Part shown: piece after piece, positions 36,605-44,413 of the stretch
How the letters are laid out: each line of letters starts with the position of its first letter
How positions within the stretch are numbered: position 1 is the first letter of the stretch
DNA from: Mesonia sp. HuA40
GTDB taxonomy: Bacteria; Bacteroidota; Bacteroidia; Flavobacteriales; Flavobacteriaceae
Assembly (NCBI RefSeq): GCF_008017835.1
Contig: NZ_VRLT01000056.1
Span: forward strand, 124,001-188,000
Reading direction: 5' to 3'
DNA length: 64,000 nucleotides
Made by a program: the position numbers and the translations under genes
The notes under the pieces: model-generated
What the model saw: only the letters and a program-made list of their open reading frames with translations
What the model was told of the DNA's origin: nothing
Database searches by the model: none

Positions 36605-36653
36605 TTGTTAAGTATCTTTAAACCCATGTTAGCAAATGGTTATCTGTGTTAAG
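36605..36653. promoter_or_regulatory. Tandem ~11-bp repeat array, candidate PhoB/OmpR-family binding site
   Basis: Five short TTA-centred units, TGTTAAG, CTTTAAA, TGTTAGC, GGTTATC, TGTTAAG, follow one another with the TTA core at 36608, 36618, 36629, 36640 and 36649 (spacings 10, 11, 11, 9). An inverted TGTTAAG copy lies at 36668-36675. Regulators of the PhoB/OmpR family bind direct repeats with a period near 11 bp. The array is in the divergent gap between the TonB receptor gene and the response-regulator gene, so it could control both. The exact motif of the flavobacterial regulator is not known to me. Confidence 0.5.
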
Positions 36654-36730
36654 TTGGTAGCGTCAATTCTTAACAAAGGGGGTAGCTTAATTTTAACTAT
36701 TTTTACACCTGCATAAATATTATATAAAGC

Positions 36731-37414
36731 ATGAATAAAAGTGATATAAAGATTCTGTTAGTCGATGATGAACCCGATATTTTAGAAATCATAAGCTATA
36801 ATTTAAAGCAAGAGGGGTATCAAGTGATAACGGCCGAAAATGGGAAAGAAGGAGTTCGAAAAGCCAAAAAGCATCTACCCCAATTAATTGTATTAGATGT
36901 TATGATGCCCGAAATGGACGGCATGGAGGCTTGCGAAAAAATTCGTCAAGAGCCCCAATTAGAAGATAGCTTGATCTGTTTTCTTACCGCTAGAGGAGAA
37001 GACTATTCTCAAATGGCAGGTTTTGATGCTGGAGCAGACGATTATATCACCAAGCCTATTAAGCCAAAGGTGCTGGTGAGTAAGGTTAAGGCTTTATTGA
37101 GACGAACTCAGCCTTCAAATAGCGATCAGGGAATTACAGAAATTGGTGATATTACCATCAATCAAGAAGAGTATAAAGTAATGCTAGGCAAAAAAGAATT
37201 GATTTTACCCCGAAAAGAATTCGAACTCTTAGCCTTACTAGCATCTAAACCAGGAAAAGTCTTTAAGCGCGAAGATATTCTAGCTAATGTTTGGGGCAAC
37301 GAGGTGGTTGTAGGCGGAAGAACCATAGATGTGCACATCAGGAAATTACGCGAGAAAATGGGTGATAAACGCTTTAAAACCGTCAAAGGTGTTGGCTATA
37401 AATTTGTAGTCTAA
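36731..37414 (+). CDS. PhoB/OmpR-type response regulator
   Basis: 227-residue DNA-binding response regulator. The receiver domain (about 5-122) has the acidic pair Asp12-Asp13, the phosphorylated Asp56 in VLDVMMPEMDG and the conserved Lys in TKPIKP. The winged-helix output domain (about 132-226) contains RTIDVHIRKLREKMG, typical of the PhoB/OmpR group. The kinase gene follows after six bases, so the two are a pair. It is divergent from the TonB receptor gene and near the repeat array it might bind. PhoB identity is inferred from the kinase and the domain type. Confidence 0.92.
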   Translation: MNKSDIKILLVDDEPDILEIISYNLKQEGYQVITAENGKEGVRKAKKHLPQLIVLDVMMPEMDGMEACEKIRQEPQLEDSLICFLTARGEDYSQMAGFDAGADDYITKPIKPKVLVSKVKALLRRTQPSNSDQGITEIGDITINQEEYKVMLGKKELILPRKEFELLALLASKPGKVFKREDILANVWGNEVVVGGRTIDVHIRKLREKMGDKRFKTVKGVGYKFVV

Positions 37415-37420
37415 AAAACT

Positions 37421-38473
37421 ATGGGTAAAGAAATACAGAAATCCTATAAATTTGCAACCGCTAGTGCCAGCCTCATTAGTGTAGTAATGCTAGGCTTAGC
37501 CGTGCTCCTGCAAGCCATTTATATCGAGGTGTATATTTGGCCAAGTATCCTGTTTTTTGCACTCGCGTGGGTGACTACTTTTTTACTGATTCAATTGCGG
37601 TTAGAAAGCTACATTTTTAAACGGGTTAAAGAGGTTTATGATAAGGTTGAATTAATTGAAAGCTCTGCCATAAAAAGTCCGAGAATCACAACCGACATGA
37701 ATACCCTAATTCAAGAACTCGAGCATTTTGCCGAAGTTAAAAAACTTGAAATAGAGACCTTAAAAGATCGTGAAAACTACCGCAAAGAGTTTATGGGTAA
37801 CATCTCTCACGAGCTTAAAACACCCCTTTTTACTGTGCAAGGCTATATTTTAACCTTATTAGATGGCGCGATTAACGATAAAAAAGTACGTGAAAAATAT
37901 CTACATCGTGCCAGCAAAGGTGTTGATAGGTTGGTTTATATTGTAAAAGACCTTGACTTAATCACCCGGCTCGAGATGGAAGATATACAGTTAGAAAAAC
38001 AAGATTTTAACTTGGTGTCTCTTATACAAAATGTATTTGATTTGTTAGAAATGAAAGCGCATAAAAAAGATATTAGCTTTACATTTGATACCGACTATAA
38101 TTCGCCTATTTATGTACATGCCAATAAAGATAAAATACAACAGGTTTTAATCAATTTGTTTGTAAATTCAATAAAATATGGAAAGCACGGGGGCACTACA
38201 GAAGTAGCGATTGAACCTCTGGTAAAAAATAAATTGATTTTGCGCATTACAGATAACGGTGAAGGAATACAAAAAGAAAACCTTAATCGCATTTTTGAAC
38301 GTTTTTACCGCATAGATAAAAGCGGATCTAGAAAAGAGGGTGGTGCAGGCCTAGGCTTAGCTATTGTTAAACATATACTCGAGGCGCATCAAGAAAGCAT
38401 TTACGTAGAGAGTGATTTTGGTACAGGCAGTGAATTTTCTTTTACGCTCGAAAAATCGAAAACAAAGTTTTAA
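37421..38473 (+). CDS. PhoR-like sensor histidine kinase
   Basis: 350-residue kinase paired with the regulator before it. Two membrane helices lie close together near the N-terminus (about 13-34 and 38-60) with almost no periplasmic loop, as in PhoR and other kinases that sense through a transporter or in the membrane. HisKA box FMGNISHELKTPLF near residue 131, then NLFVNSIKYG, ITDNGEGI, FERFYR and GLGLAIV of the ATPase domain. GYILTLLDGAINDK after the H-box is typical of the PhoR group. Its 3' end overlaps the convergent glycosyltransferase gene by 32 bases. Confidence 0.9.
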   Translation: MGKEIQKSYKFATASASLISVVMLGLAVLLQAIYIEVYIWPSILFFALAWVTTFLLIQLRLESYIFKRVKEVYDKVELIESSAIKSPRITTDMNTLIQELEHFAEVKKLEIETLKDRENYRKEFMGNISHELKTPLFTVQGYILTLLDGAINDKKVREKYLHRASKGVDRLVYIVKDLDLITRLEMEDIQLEKQDFNLVSLIQNVFDLLEMKAHKKDISFTFDTDYNSPIYVHANKDKIQQVLINLFVNSIKYGKHGGTTEVAIEPLVKNKLILRITDNGEGIQKENLNRIFERFYRIDKSGSRKEGGAGLGLAIVKHILEAHQESIYVESDFGTGSEFSFTLEKSKTKF

Positions 38474-39497
38474 AATCGGGAGCTTCAAAAGTGGGAAAAC
38501 CTTTTATGTTTTCTAGTGCCTCTAATTTACGCCATGTAAAGGCTTCTTGTTTACAGCTTGTCGCCCAACCTTGCTTAGAAAAATAACTTGCCAAATACTC
38601 TTGTTCAGGTTGCCCCGGTGTGGGAATTAAAAACGCCTTAATGCCTAAAGCGCAGAAATCCATCAAACTACTATAACCAGAACGGGCAATAACAAAATGA
38701 CTGCGTTCTAAAATATGCTGTACTTGAGTTTTAGTAGCAAAATCAATTATTTTTAAGTGGCTAAGAGCCTTTTTTAGTTTTAACTCTTTATCGCTTCCGC
38801 GGATTAAGACAACGGGTACTTCGCTAAATTCAACCGCCTGAAGTAAAATGGCTTCTAGTTGACTGCGTTGCGGCTCGGGCCCAGACAATAGTATGCAAAT
38901 GTGTTTTTTCGTCACCGGGGGAGTATCCGCTTTAAGCTGACTTAATAAGCCGATTTTTTTTATCTTAACTTTTTTTGAGGTTGTGTGTTGACTCAGCTTT
39001 CCGGCAAAAGCCAAATTATGGGTGAAGTCCGGGATCCAACAATGCGAATGTGCTCGAATGAGACGCCAGTGTAAGGCATTGGCAATAGATTGGCCTGCGC
39101 CCAAAATATTGGTTTGATGGGTGAGGTAAACACTAGGAATACCCAATAACACCGCTCCGGGTCGGTTATCACTAATTACTCCAGAAAGTTTTTCTTTTTT
39201 GTGTATGGCTAGAATCTGCTTTTTATCAAAATAAATATTCTTAATCCAACTAAACACCTGCAAAGCCAATACGGCCTTTAAAAAAGTAGGCTTTCGGCTA
39301 TAGCGTACTTCATAAGCTTGCAAACGATAAGAATTAAGATGCGGAAAGTTTTTTGTGAGCAAAGCTAAAGCCAGGCCATCTGAAGCCATAATTGGTTCAA
39401 AACCTTGCTGTTCGAGTGCAGTGATTAGGGGTATGCAACGGCTGGCATGCCCCAGCCCCCAATTTAAAACAACTACTAAAATTTTTGGTTTTTGCAT
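38442..39497 (-). CDS. MurG-like glycosyltransferase (family 28 type)
   Basis: 351-residue GT-B glycosyltransferase. The N-terminal glycine/histidine-rich loop (VLNWGLGHASRCIPL) and the C-terminal donor-binding region (ILLSGPEPQRSQLE, VIARSGYSSLMDFCALGIKAFLIPTPGQPEQEYLA) resemble MurG-type and related UDP-sugar transferases. It is not MurG itself, since it is outside the mur cluster and diverges in the core. The acceptor is unknown. It is convergent with the PhoR-like kinase gene. Confidence 0.85.
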   Translation of the reverse strand: MQKPKILVVVLNWGLGHASRCIPLITALEQQGFEPIMASDGLALALLTKNFPHLNSYRLQAYEVRYSRKPTFLKAVLALQVFSWIKNIYFDKKQILAIHKKEKLSGVISDNRPGAVLLGIPSVYLTHQTNILGAGQSIANALHWRLIRAHSHCWIPDFTHNLAFAGKLSQHTTSKKVKIKKIGLLSQLKADTPPVTKKHICILLSGPEPQRSQLEAILLQAVEFSEVPVVLIRGSDKELKLKKALSHLKIIDFATKTQVQHILERSHFVIARSGYSSLMDFCALGIKAFLIPTPGQPEQEYLASYFSKQGWATSCKQEAFTWRKLEALENIKGFPTFEAPDFKTLFSIFRA

Positions 39498-39559
39498 AGC
39501 TTAAAAATACAACATTCAGCAATATTGAAATCAATTCTTAAAGCTGCGTATAAATTGTT

Positions 39560-39567
39560 TAATTTTG
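39560..39567 (+). promoter_or_regulatory. Likely -7 promoter element for trmB-LysE
   Basis: TAATTTTG, a TAnnTTTG match, ending 18 bases before the proposed GTG start of trmB. It overlaps the TTG codon at 39565, the longest in-frame start, which I therefore reject. Confidence 0.5.
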
Positions 39568-39585
39568 CCAAAAATTAATGCAGCA

Positions 39586-40260
39586 GTGGGAAGCAAAAAT
39601 AAATTAAAAAGATTTAGAGAAAACGAAAGTTTTGAAAATGTAATACAGCCAAGTCGAGAAGAGATTACCTCGGGTAGCTTTAAATACCAAGGCAAATGGA
39701 AATCAGATTTCTTTAAAAATGATTTACCCTTAGTGCTAGAATTAGGTTGTGGAAAAGGAGAGTATTGTTTGGGACTCTCGGCAATGTATCCCGAAAAAAA
39801 CTTCTTAGGTATTGATATTAAGGGCGCGCGTTTTTGGCGTGGAGCCAAAACCGCTTTAACCGAAAACAACAAACGGGTTGGTTTTTTGCGTACGCAAATC
39901 GAATTAATAGATCAAATTTTTGCACCTGGAGAGGTCGATGAAATTTGGATTACCTTTCCAGATCCGCAAATAAAATACAAACGTACTAAGCACCGCTTAA
40001 CCAATGCAGAATTTCTGCAGAAATATAAAGTAATTTTAAAAGAAGATGGCGTAGTAAACCTTAAAACAGATAGTGAGTTTATGCACGGCTATACCTTAGG
40101 ACTTCTGCACGGAGAAGGGCACGAGATTATCGAAGCCAATCACGATGTGTATAAAAATGAATACAGTGCACCAGAAGTGGTAGGTATACAGACCTTCTAT
40201 GAAAAACAATATCTTGAAAAAAACAAATCAATTACGTATATTAGATTTAAGATAAGCTAA
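39586..40260 (+). CDS. trmB: tRNA (guanine-N7)-methyltransferase
   Basis: TrmB methylates G46 in the variable loop of tRNAs using SAM. The SAM motif is LELGCGKGEY and the family signature is FPDPQIKYKRTKHRL; NLKTDS lies near the end. The frame could begin at TTG 39565, but that codon sits inside a promoter-like element and the conserved N-terminus is GSKNKLKRF, so I use GTG at 39586, giving 224 residues. The LysE gene follows after three bases. Confidence 0.94.
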   Translation: MGSKNKLKRFRENESFENVIQPSREEITSGSFKYQGKWKSDFFKNDLPLVLELGCGKGEYCLGLSAMYPEKNFLGIDIKGARFWRGAKTALTENNKRVGFLRTQIELIDQIFAPGEVDEIWITFPDPQIKYKRTKHRLTNAEFLQKYKVILKEDGVVNLKTDSEFMHGYTLGLLHGEGHEIIEANHDVYKNEYSAPEVVGIQTFYEKQYLEKNKSITYIRFKIS

Positions 40261-40263
40261 GAT

Positions 40264-40884
40264 TTGTTAGACACGACCCAATTTATTGTAATTACTTATT
40301 TTGCTGCCATGGTGGGCGTTATTCCTCCGGGATTAGTTAATATGACGGTGGCAAAAACTTGTGTTAACAAAGGTAAACGCAGTGGTTTACGGGTAGCTGT
40401 GGGAGCTTCCTTAGTTGTTTTTTTTCAAGCTTTGGTAGCCATTCTAATGGCCAAATACATATTTAATCATCCTTATGTTCAAAAGATGATTTTGCGAGCA
40501 GGTCTAGTGGTTTTCTTGATTATGGGCGTTTATTTTTTTATAGCCGCACGCAAATCCAATAAAAAAGTAGCTCTTAGAAAACAAGAATCAACCCGCAATC
40601 TGATAAAAGGTATGATGATTGCTGCTGTAAACGTGTTTCCTATACCTTATTTTGTAACCATAAGTGCCGCCTTTCACGCAGATGATTTTAATTTTAGCCG
40701 TACCACCATAGTTCTTTTTGCTTTAGCTGCGAGTTTAGGAACTTTCACTACTTTGTATATGTATGTGGTTTCTTTTATGAAAATAGAAAAATACAATCAG
40801 TCTTTCTCTAAATACAGCAATTACTTTATGGCTGGATTGATGTTTATTTTGGTCGTAATTACTTTATTCCGAATCTTTTATTAA
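40264..40884 (+). CDS. LysE-family exporter
   Basis: 206-residue inner-membrane protein with five to six hydrophobic helices, matching the LysE/RhtB family of amino-acid exporters. The first helix has the family hallmark GVIPPGLVNMTV. The start codon is TTG (40264), the first codon possible after the in-frame stop two codons upstream, and it gives the expected N-terminus. Substrate unknown; a lysine or threonine role is only family inference. It directly follows trmB and the ATL gene comes 10 bases later, so all three may be one transcript. Confidence 0.85.
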   Translation: MLDTTQFIVITYFAAMVGVIPPGLVNMTVAKTCVNKGKRSGLRVAVGASLVVFFQALVAILMAKYIFNHPYVQKMILRAGLVVFLIMGVYFFIAARKSNKKVALRKQESTRNLIKGMMIAAVNVFPIPYFVTISAAFHADDFNFSRTTIVLFALAASLGTFTTLYMYVVSFMKIEKYNQSFSKYSNYFMAGLMFILVVITLFRIFY

Positions 40885-40894
40885 GTAAAAAACT

Positions 40895-41230
40895 ATGCCG
40901 CAAAACGATTTTTATGAACGCGTATATTATTTGACTCGTCAAATACCTTACGGGCGCGTAACTTCCTATGGCGCCATAGCCAAAGCTATTGGTTCGCCCA
41001 AAAGTGCACGGGTGGTAGGATATGCTTTAAATGCCAGTGCCGGCAATATAGATATTCCAGCTCATCGTGTAGTCAATAGAAATGGGATGCTTACAGGTAA
41101 AGCCCATTTTCTAGGTTCTCAAGCCATGCAAGCCCAGATTGAAGCAGAAGGAATTAGCGTTAAAAACAATCAAGTCCAAAACTTGCAAAAGTATTTTTGG
41201 CAGCCTCCTGTGTTGTCGTTAGATAATTAA
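40895..41230 (+). CDS. Alkyltransferase-like (ATL) DNA-damage protein
   Basis: 111-residue protein with the DNA-binding domain of O6-alkylguanine methyltransferases (MGMT): PYGRVTSYGAIAKAIG (helix-turn-helix) and RVVGYALNAS. The active-site PCHR is PAHR here (IPAHRVV), so the acceptor Cys is Ala. Proteins with this change are ATLs, which bind alkylated guanine without repairing it and pass the lesion to nucleotide-excision repair. The activity is inferred from other members. It is downstream of LysE. Confidence 0.9.
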   Translation: MPQNDFYERVYYLTRQIPYGRVTSYGAIAKAIGSPKSARVVGYALNASAGNIDIPAHRVVNRNGMLTGKAHFLGSQAMQAQIEAEGISVKNNQVQNLQKYFWQPPVLSLDN

Positions 41231-41273
41231 TAAATGCCTCTTAAAAGAGCTTTATAGTTAGAAGCTTAAACCT

Positions 41274-41281
41274 TATATTTG
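41274..41281 (+). promoter_or_regulatory. Likely -7 promoter element for the Fe-S gene set
   Basis: TATATTTG, a TAnnTTTG match, 50 bases before the mrp start at 41332. A short palindrome CTCTT-AA-AAGAG (41238-41249) lies about 25 bases upstream. Confidence 0.45.
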
Positions 41282-41331
41282 CATTTAGACTTAATCCAAA
41301 TTAAGTGCTCATTATAAAATAGATATACTTC

Positions 41332-42465
41332 ATGAAATTAAATAAACAAGATATTTATAAGGCCCTAGAAAAAATAAGCGTTTCTGGCGAAGGGCAAAAT
41401 ATGGTAGAGAGTGGTGCAGTAAAGAACATTGTTACTTTTGGTGATGAGGTCGTGGTTGATCTTGAGTTGGCCACACCAGCTTTGCACATAAAAAAACGAG
41501 CAGAGGTAGATGTGATGAAGGCAATTCATGAACATGTGTATGCCAAAGCTAAGGTAAAAGTAAACGTGAAAGTAAATGCACCTTCTAAACCAAAAAATGA
41601 GATTAAAGGTAAGCCTATACCCGGTATTAAAAATATCGTTGCGGTGGCTTCTGGTAAAGGTGGGGTGGGTAAATCTACTGTTACCGCCAACCTAGCGGTT
41701 AGTTTAGCGAATAAAGGTTTTAAAGTGGGTCTGCTTGACGCAGATATTTATGGCCCTTCGGCAACCATTATGTTTGACGTAGAACGCGAAAGACCGCTGT
41801 CTGTTCAAGTTAATGATAAATCTAAGATGAAGCCAGTTGAAAATCACGGGGTAAAAATTCTTTCAATAGGATTTTTCACCCAACCCAACCAAGCGGTAAT
41901 CTGGCGCGGACCTATGGCGGCGAAAGCTTTAAACCAAATGATCTTTGATGCCGATTGGGGTGAGCTTGATTTTCTTTTAATCGATTTGCCTCCAGGTACA
42001 GGAGATATCCATTTGTCTATTATGCAATCCTTACCTATTACAGGAGCAGTAATGGTAAGCACACCGCAAAATGTAGCATTAGCCGATGCAAAAAAGGGTG
42101 TGGCGATGTTCAGACAAGAAAGTATCAATGTTCCTGTTATCGGTATCGTAGAAAATATGGCCTATTTTACGCCTGAAGAATTACCAGACAATAAATATTA
42201 CATCTTCGGAAAACACGGAGCTAAAAACTTGGCAGAAGACCTAGAAATTCCTTTTTTAGGAGAACTTCCGTTGGTGCAAAGTATTCGTGAAGCTGGCGAC
42301 ATAGGTAGACCGGCTGCGTTACAGAAAGATACGCCAACCGCTCAAGCAATTGAGGCTATTACCAAGCAGGTAGTGCAAGAAACTGTAGCAAGAAACGAAA
42401 GCTTGCCACCTACCGAAGCTATCAAAATAACCACTATGGCAGGTTGCAGTGCTGTAAAAAAATAG
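41332..42465 (+). CDS. Mrp/ApbC-type Fe-S cluster carrier ATPase
   Basis: 377-residue P-loop ATPase that carries and inserts Fe-S clusters. An N-terminal MIP18-like (DUF59) domain occupies residues 1-90; the deviant Walker A is GKGGVGKS near 108-115, and LDADIYGPS and DLPPGTGD follow. A C-terminal MAGCSAVKK has only one visible Cys, where other members have CxxC. Downstream genes encode NifU-C, ferredoxin reductase and ferredoxin, a coherent Fe-S set. The stop lies 8 bases before the NifU-C start. Confidence 0.93.
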   Translation: MKLNKQDIYKALEKISVSGEGQNMVESGAVKNIVTFGDEVVVDLELATPALHIKKRAEVDVMKAIHEHVYAKAKVKVNVKVNAPSKPKNEIKGKPIPGIKNIVAVASGKGGVGKSTVTANLAVSLANKGFKVGLLDADIYGPSATIMFDVERERPLSVQVNDKSKMKPVENHGVKILSIGFFTQPNQAVIWRGPMAAKALNQMIFDADWGELDFLLIDLPPGTGDIHLSIMQSLPITGAVMVSTPQNVALADAKKGVAMFRQESINVPVIGIVENMAYFTPEELPDNKYYIFGKHGAKNLAEDLEIPFLGELPLVQSIREAGDIGRPAALQKDTPTAQAIEAITKQVVQETVARNESLPPTEAIKITTMAGCSAVKK

Positions 42466-42473
42466 GAAAGAGA

Positions 42474-42728
42474 ATGAATTTAGAACTTAGGAAAAAGGTA
42501 GAAAAGGCACTAGAAGAAATTAGACCTTTTTTAAAGAATGACGGGGGAGATATTTCTTTGCTTGATATCGACGAAAAAGAAAATATAGTGCGCGTGCAAC
42601 TTGAAGGAGCTTGCGTAGGTTGTAGTGTAAACCAAATGACTTTAAAATCTGGAGTAGAAATGACCATTAAAAAATATGCTCCGCAAATTGATAAAGTTAT
42701 CAACGTTGCTCCCGAATTATCAAATTGA
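42474..42728 (+). CDS. NifU C-terminal domain Fe-S scaffold protein
   Basis: 84-residue protein consisting of a NifU C-terminal domain only. It has the CxxC motif CVGC in EGACVGCSVNQM, which binds a labile Fe-S cluster, and FLKNDGGDISLL at the start. It probably helps build or transfer clusters, working with the Mrp/ApbC ATPase just upstream. The frame begins at 42444, but that extension overlaps mrp; ATG 42474 gives the normal NifU-C N-terminus. Confidence 0.9.
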   Translation: MNLELRKKVEKALEEIRPFLKNDGGDISLLDIDEKENIVRVQLEGACVGCSVNQMTLKSGVEMTIKKYAPQIDKVINVAPELSN

Positions 42729-42740
42729 TAATTGTCATTC

Positions 42741-42768
42741 TTTGTGAAATCTATAACCGCTAATTTTG
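42741..42768 (+). promoter_or_regulatory. Possible promoter for the ferredoxin reductase-ferredoxin pair
   Basis: TTTG at 42741-42744, 16 bases, TAATTTTG at 42761-42768, 28 bases before the reductase start. The spacing is one base below the usual 17-23. Confidence 0.4.
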
Positions 42769-42796
42769 TATAAAATACTAAGCGATTAAATAAGCT

Positions 42797-43858
42797 ATGA
42801 TTAAAACAGATATTCTTATAATCGGTGCAGGTCCAACCGGACTTTTTACCGTATTTGAAGCCGGTTTACTCAAATTAAAATGCCACTTGATAGATGCTTT
42901 GCCACAGCCTGGCGGGCAATGTGCAGAAATATATCCCAAAAAACCTATTTACGATATTCCAGCTTTTCCCGAGGTTTTAGCCGGAGATTTAGTAGATAAC
43001 TTGATGGAGCAAATCAAACCTTTTGAACCCGGTTTTACGCTGGGAGAACGTGCAGATACCATTGAAAAATTAGACGATGGTACTTTTGTCGTAACAACTA
43101 ATAAAGGTACAAAACACCACGCTCCCGTGGTGGCTATTGCAGGTGGTCTAGGTAGTTTTGAGCCTCGTAAACCCTTGATAGAAAATTTAGGGCATTACGA
43201 AGATAAAGGCGTTCGCTATATGATTAAAGATCCCGAATTTTACCGTGATAAAAAAGTGGTCATCGCAGGGGGTGGCGATTCGGCTTTAGATTGGAGTATC
43301 TTCTTAGCCGATGTAGCAGAAGAGGTGACTTTAGTGCACCGAAGAAATGAATTTAGAGGGGCTTTAGATTCTGTTGATAAGGTGAAGGAATTAAAAGATT
43401 TGGGAAAAATCAATTTGATTACCCCAGCCGAAATTGTACAGTTAGAAGGTAAAAACTTTCTCGAGGCGGTACTCATAAGAAAAAGCAACGAGGCGAAAGA
43501 AGAATTTTGGTTGCCAGTAGATGAATTTATTCCTCTCTTTGGCTTGTCTCCAAAACTTGGTCCTATAGCTGACTGGGGATTAGAAATAGAGAAAAATGCG
43601 ATTAAGGTTGACAATAGCCTAGATTACCAAACCAATATTCCTGGTATATACGCTATTGGCGATGTAAATACCTATCCTGGTAAACTAAAACTGATTCTTT
43701 GTGGTTTTCACGAAGCTACTCTAATGTGTCAGAGTGCATACCAACGTATTTTCCCCGATAAAAAATACGTAATGAAATATACAACTGTAGGAGGAGTTAC
43801 TGGCTTTGATGGAAGCAAAAAAGAAGCTCCCAAAGCTGTAGTAAAGGCAATAAATTAG
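42797..43858 (+). CDS. Ferredoxin-NADP(+) reductase, thioredoxin-reductase-like type
   Basis: 353-residue FAD enzyme that moves electrons between NADPH and ferredoxin. The FAD-binding motif is IIGAGPTGLFTVFEAG at residues 6-21, the NADPH motif is VIAGGGDSALDW, and GIYAIGDVNTYPGKLKLI is the second FAD motif. It lacks the CxxC redox pair of thioredoxin reductase, which marks the FNR2 type. The ferredoxin gene follows after three bases, so they are probably redox partners. Both lie downstream of the Mrp and NifU-C genes. Confidence 0.92.
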   Translation: MIKTDILIIGAGPTGLFTVFEAGLLKLKCHLIDALPQPGGQCAEIYPKKPIYDIPAFPEVLAGDLVDNLMEQIKPFEPGFTLGERADTIEKLDDGTFVVTTNKGTKHHAPVVAIAGGLGSFEPRKPLIENLGHYEDKGVRYMIKDPEFYRDKKVVIAGGGDSALDWSIFLADVAEEVTLVHRRNEFRGALDSVDKVKELKDLGKINLITPAEIVQLEGKNFLEAVLIRKSNEAKEEFWLPVDEFIPLFGLSPKLGPIADWGLEIEKNAIKVDNSLDYQTNIPGIYAIGDVNTYPGKLKLILCGFHEATLMCQSAYQRIFPDKKYVMKYTTVGGVTGFDGSKKEAPKAVVKAIN

Positions 43859-43861
43859 GCT

Positions 43862-44197
43862 ATGAATCCAGATATAAATATAATCATTACAGATCGTGAG
43901 GGTCAAAAACACGAAGTGGTAGCCCCAACCGATATGAATATGAACATTATGGAGCTAGTTCGCTCGTATGAGTTGGCTCCCGAAGGTACTATTGGTGTTT
44001 GCGGAGGAATGGCCATGTGTGCATCTTGCCAATGCTATATTTTAACCCCTCAAATTGAGTTGCCAGAAATGCAGGATGATGAAGAGGCCATGCTCTCGGA
44101 AGCATTTTATACGAAAGAAAATAGTCGTTTAGGTTGTCAAATACAACTTACTCCCGAGATGGAGGGATTAGCAATAGAATTAGCACCAGAGTCTTAA
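43862..44197 (+). CDS. [2Fe-2S] ferredoxin, adrenodoxin-like
   Basis: 111-residue soluble electron carrier. Four Cys ligands of the [2Fe-2S] cluster: GVCGGMAMCASCQCYI carries the first three (spacing CX5CX2C), with a further Cys in SRLGCQIQL as the fourth. An acidic stretch (EMQDDEEAM) just after the ligand loop is typical of the partner-binding helix. It follows the reductase gene by three bases and ends at a terminator. Confidence 0.93.
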   Translation: MNPDINIIITDREGQKHEVVAPTDMNMNIMELVRSYELAPEGTIGVCGGMAMCASCQCYILTPQIELPEMQDDEEAMLSEAFYTKENSRLGCQIQLTPEMEGLAIELAPES

Positions 44198-44241
44198 CTG
44201 CCGCCTTTGTTGGTGATTGACTGAAATAAAAATGGAATTTT

Positions 44242-44275
44242 AAAAAGGTCGTTATTTTTTAATAACGACCTTTTT
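44242..44275 (+). terminator. Rho-independent terminator after ferredoxin
   Basis: Fifteen-bp perfect stem AAAAAGGTCGTTATT / AATAACGACCTTTTT with a T4 loop and T tail. Both ends are A/T rich, so it can also stop transcription coming from the convergent acyl-CoA dehydrogenase side. Confidence 0.92.
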
Positions 44276-44359
44276 ATTTTATCGAGATCTAAAAAGTGAT
44301 TCTTCTATTTTTTATCAGCTGCTCTATTAAATTATTTTACCACGAATAAGCACGTAAAC

Positions 44360-44388
44360 AAGAGGCAAGGTTGAAACCCTTACCTCTT
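44360..44388 (-). terminator. Hairpin after the acyl-CoA dehydrogenase gene
   Basis: AAGAGG-C-AAGG / CCTT-A-CCTCTT around a 7-base loop, 26 bases past the minus-strand stop. There is no T run after it, so it is a weaker terminator candidate. Confidence 0.45.
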
Positions 44389-44413
44389 TATTTATAACTT
44401 ATGTATGTTTCGA

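Noticed and set aside
41238-41249. Palindrome CTCTTAAAAGAG as terminator
   Set aside because: Only a 5-bp stem with no T run. I mention it only as a landmark before mrp.
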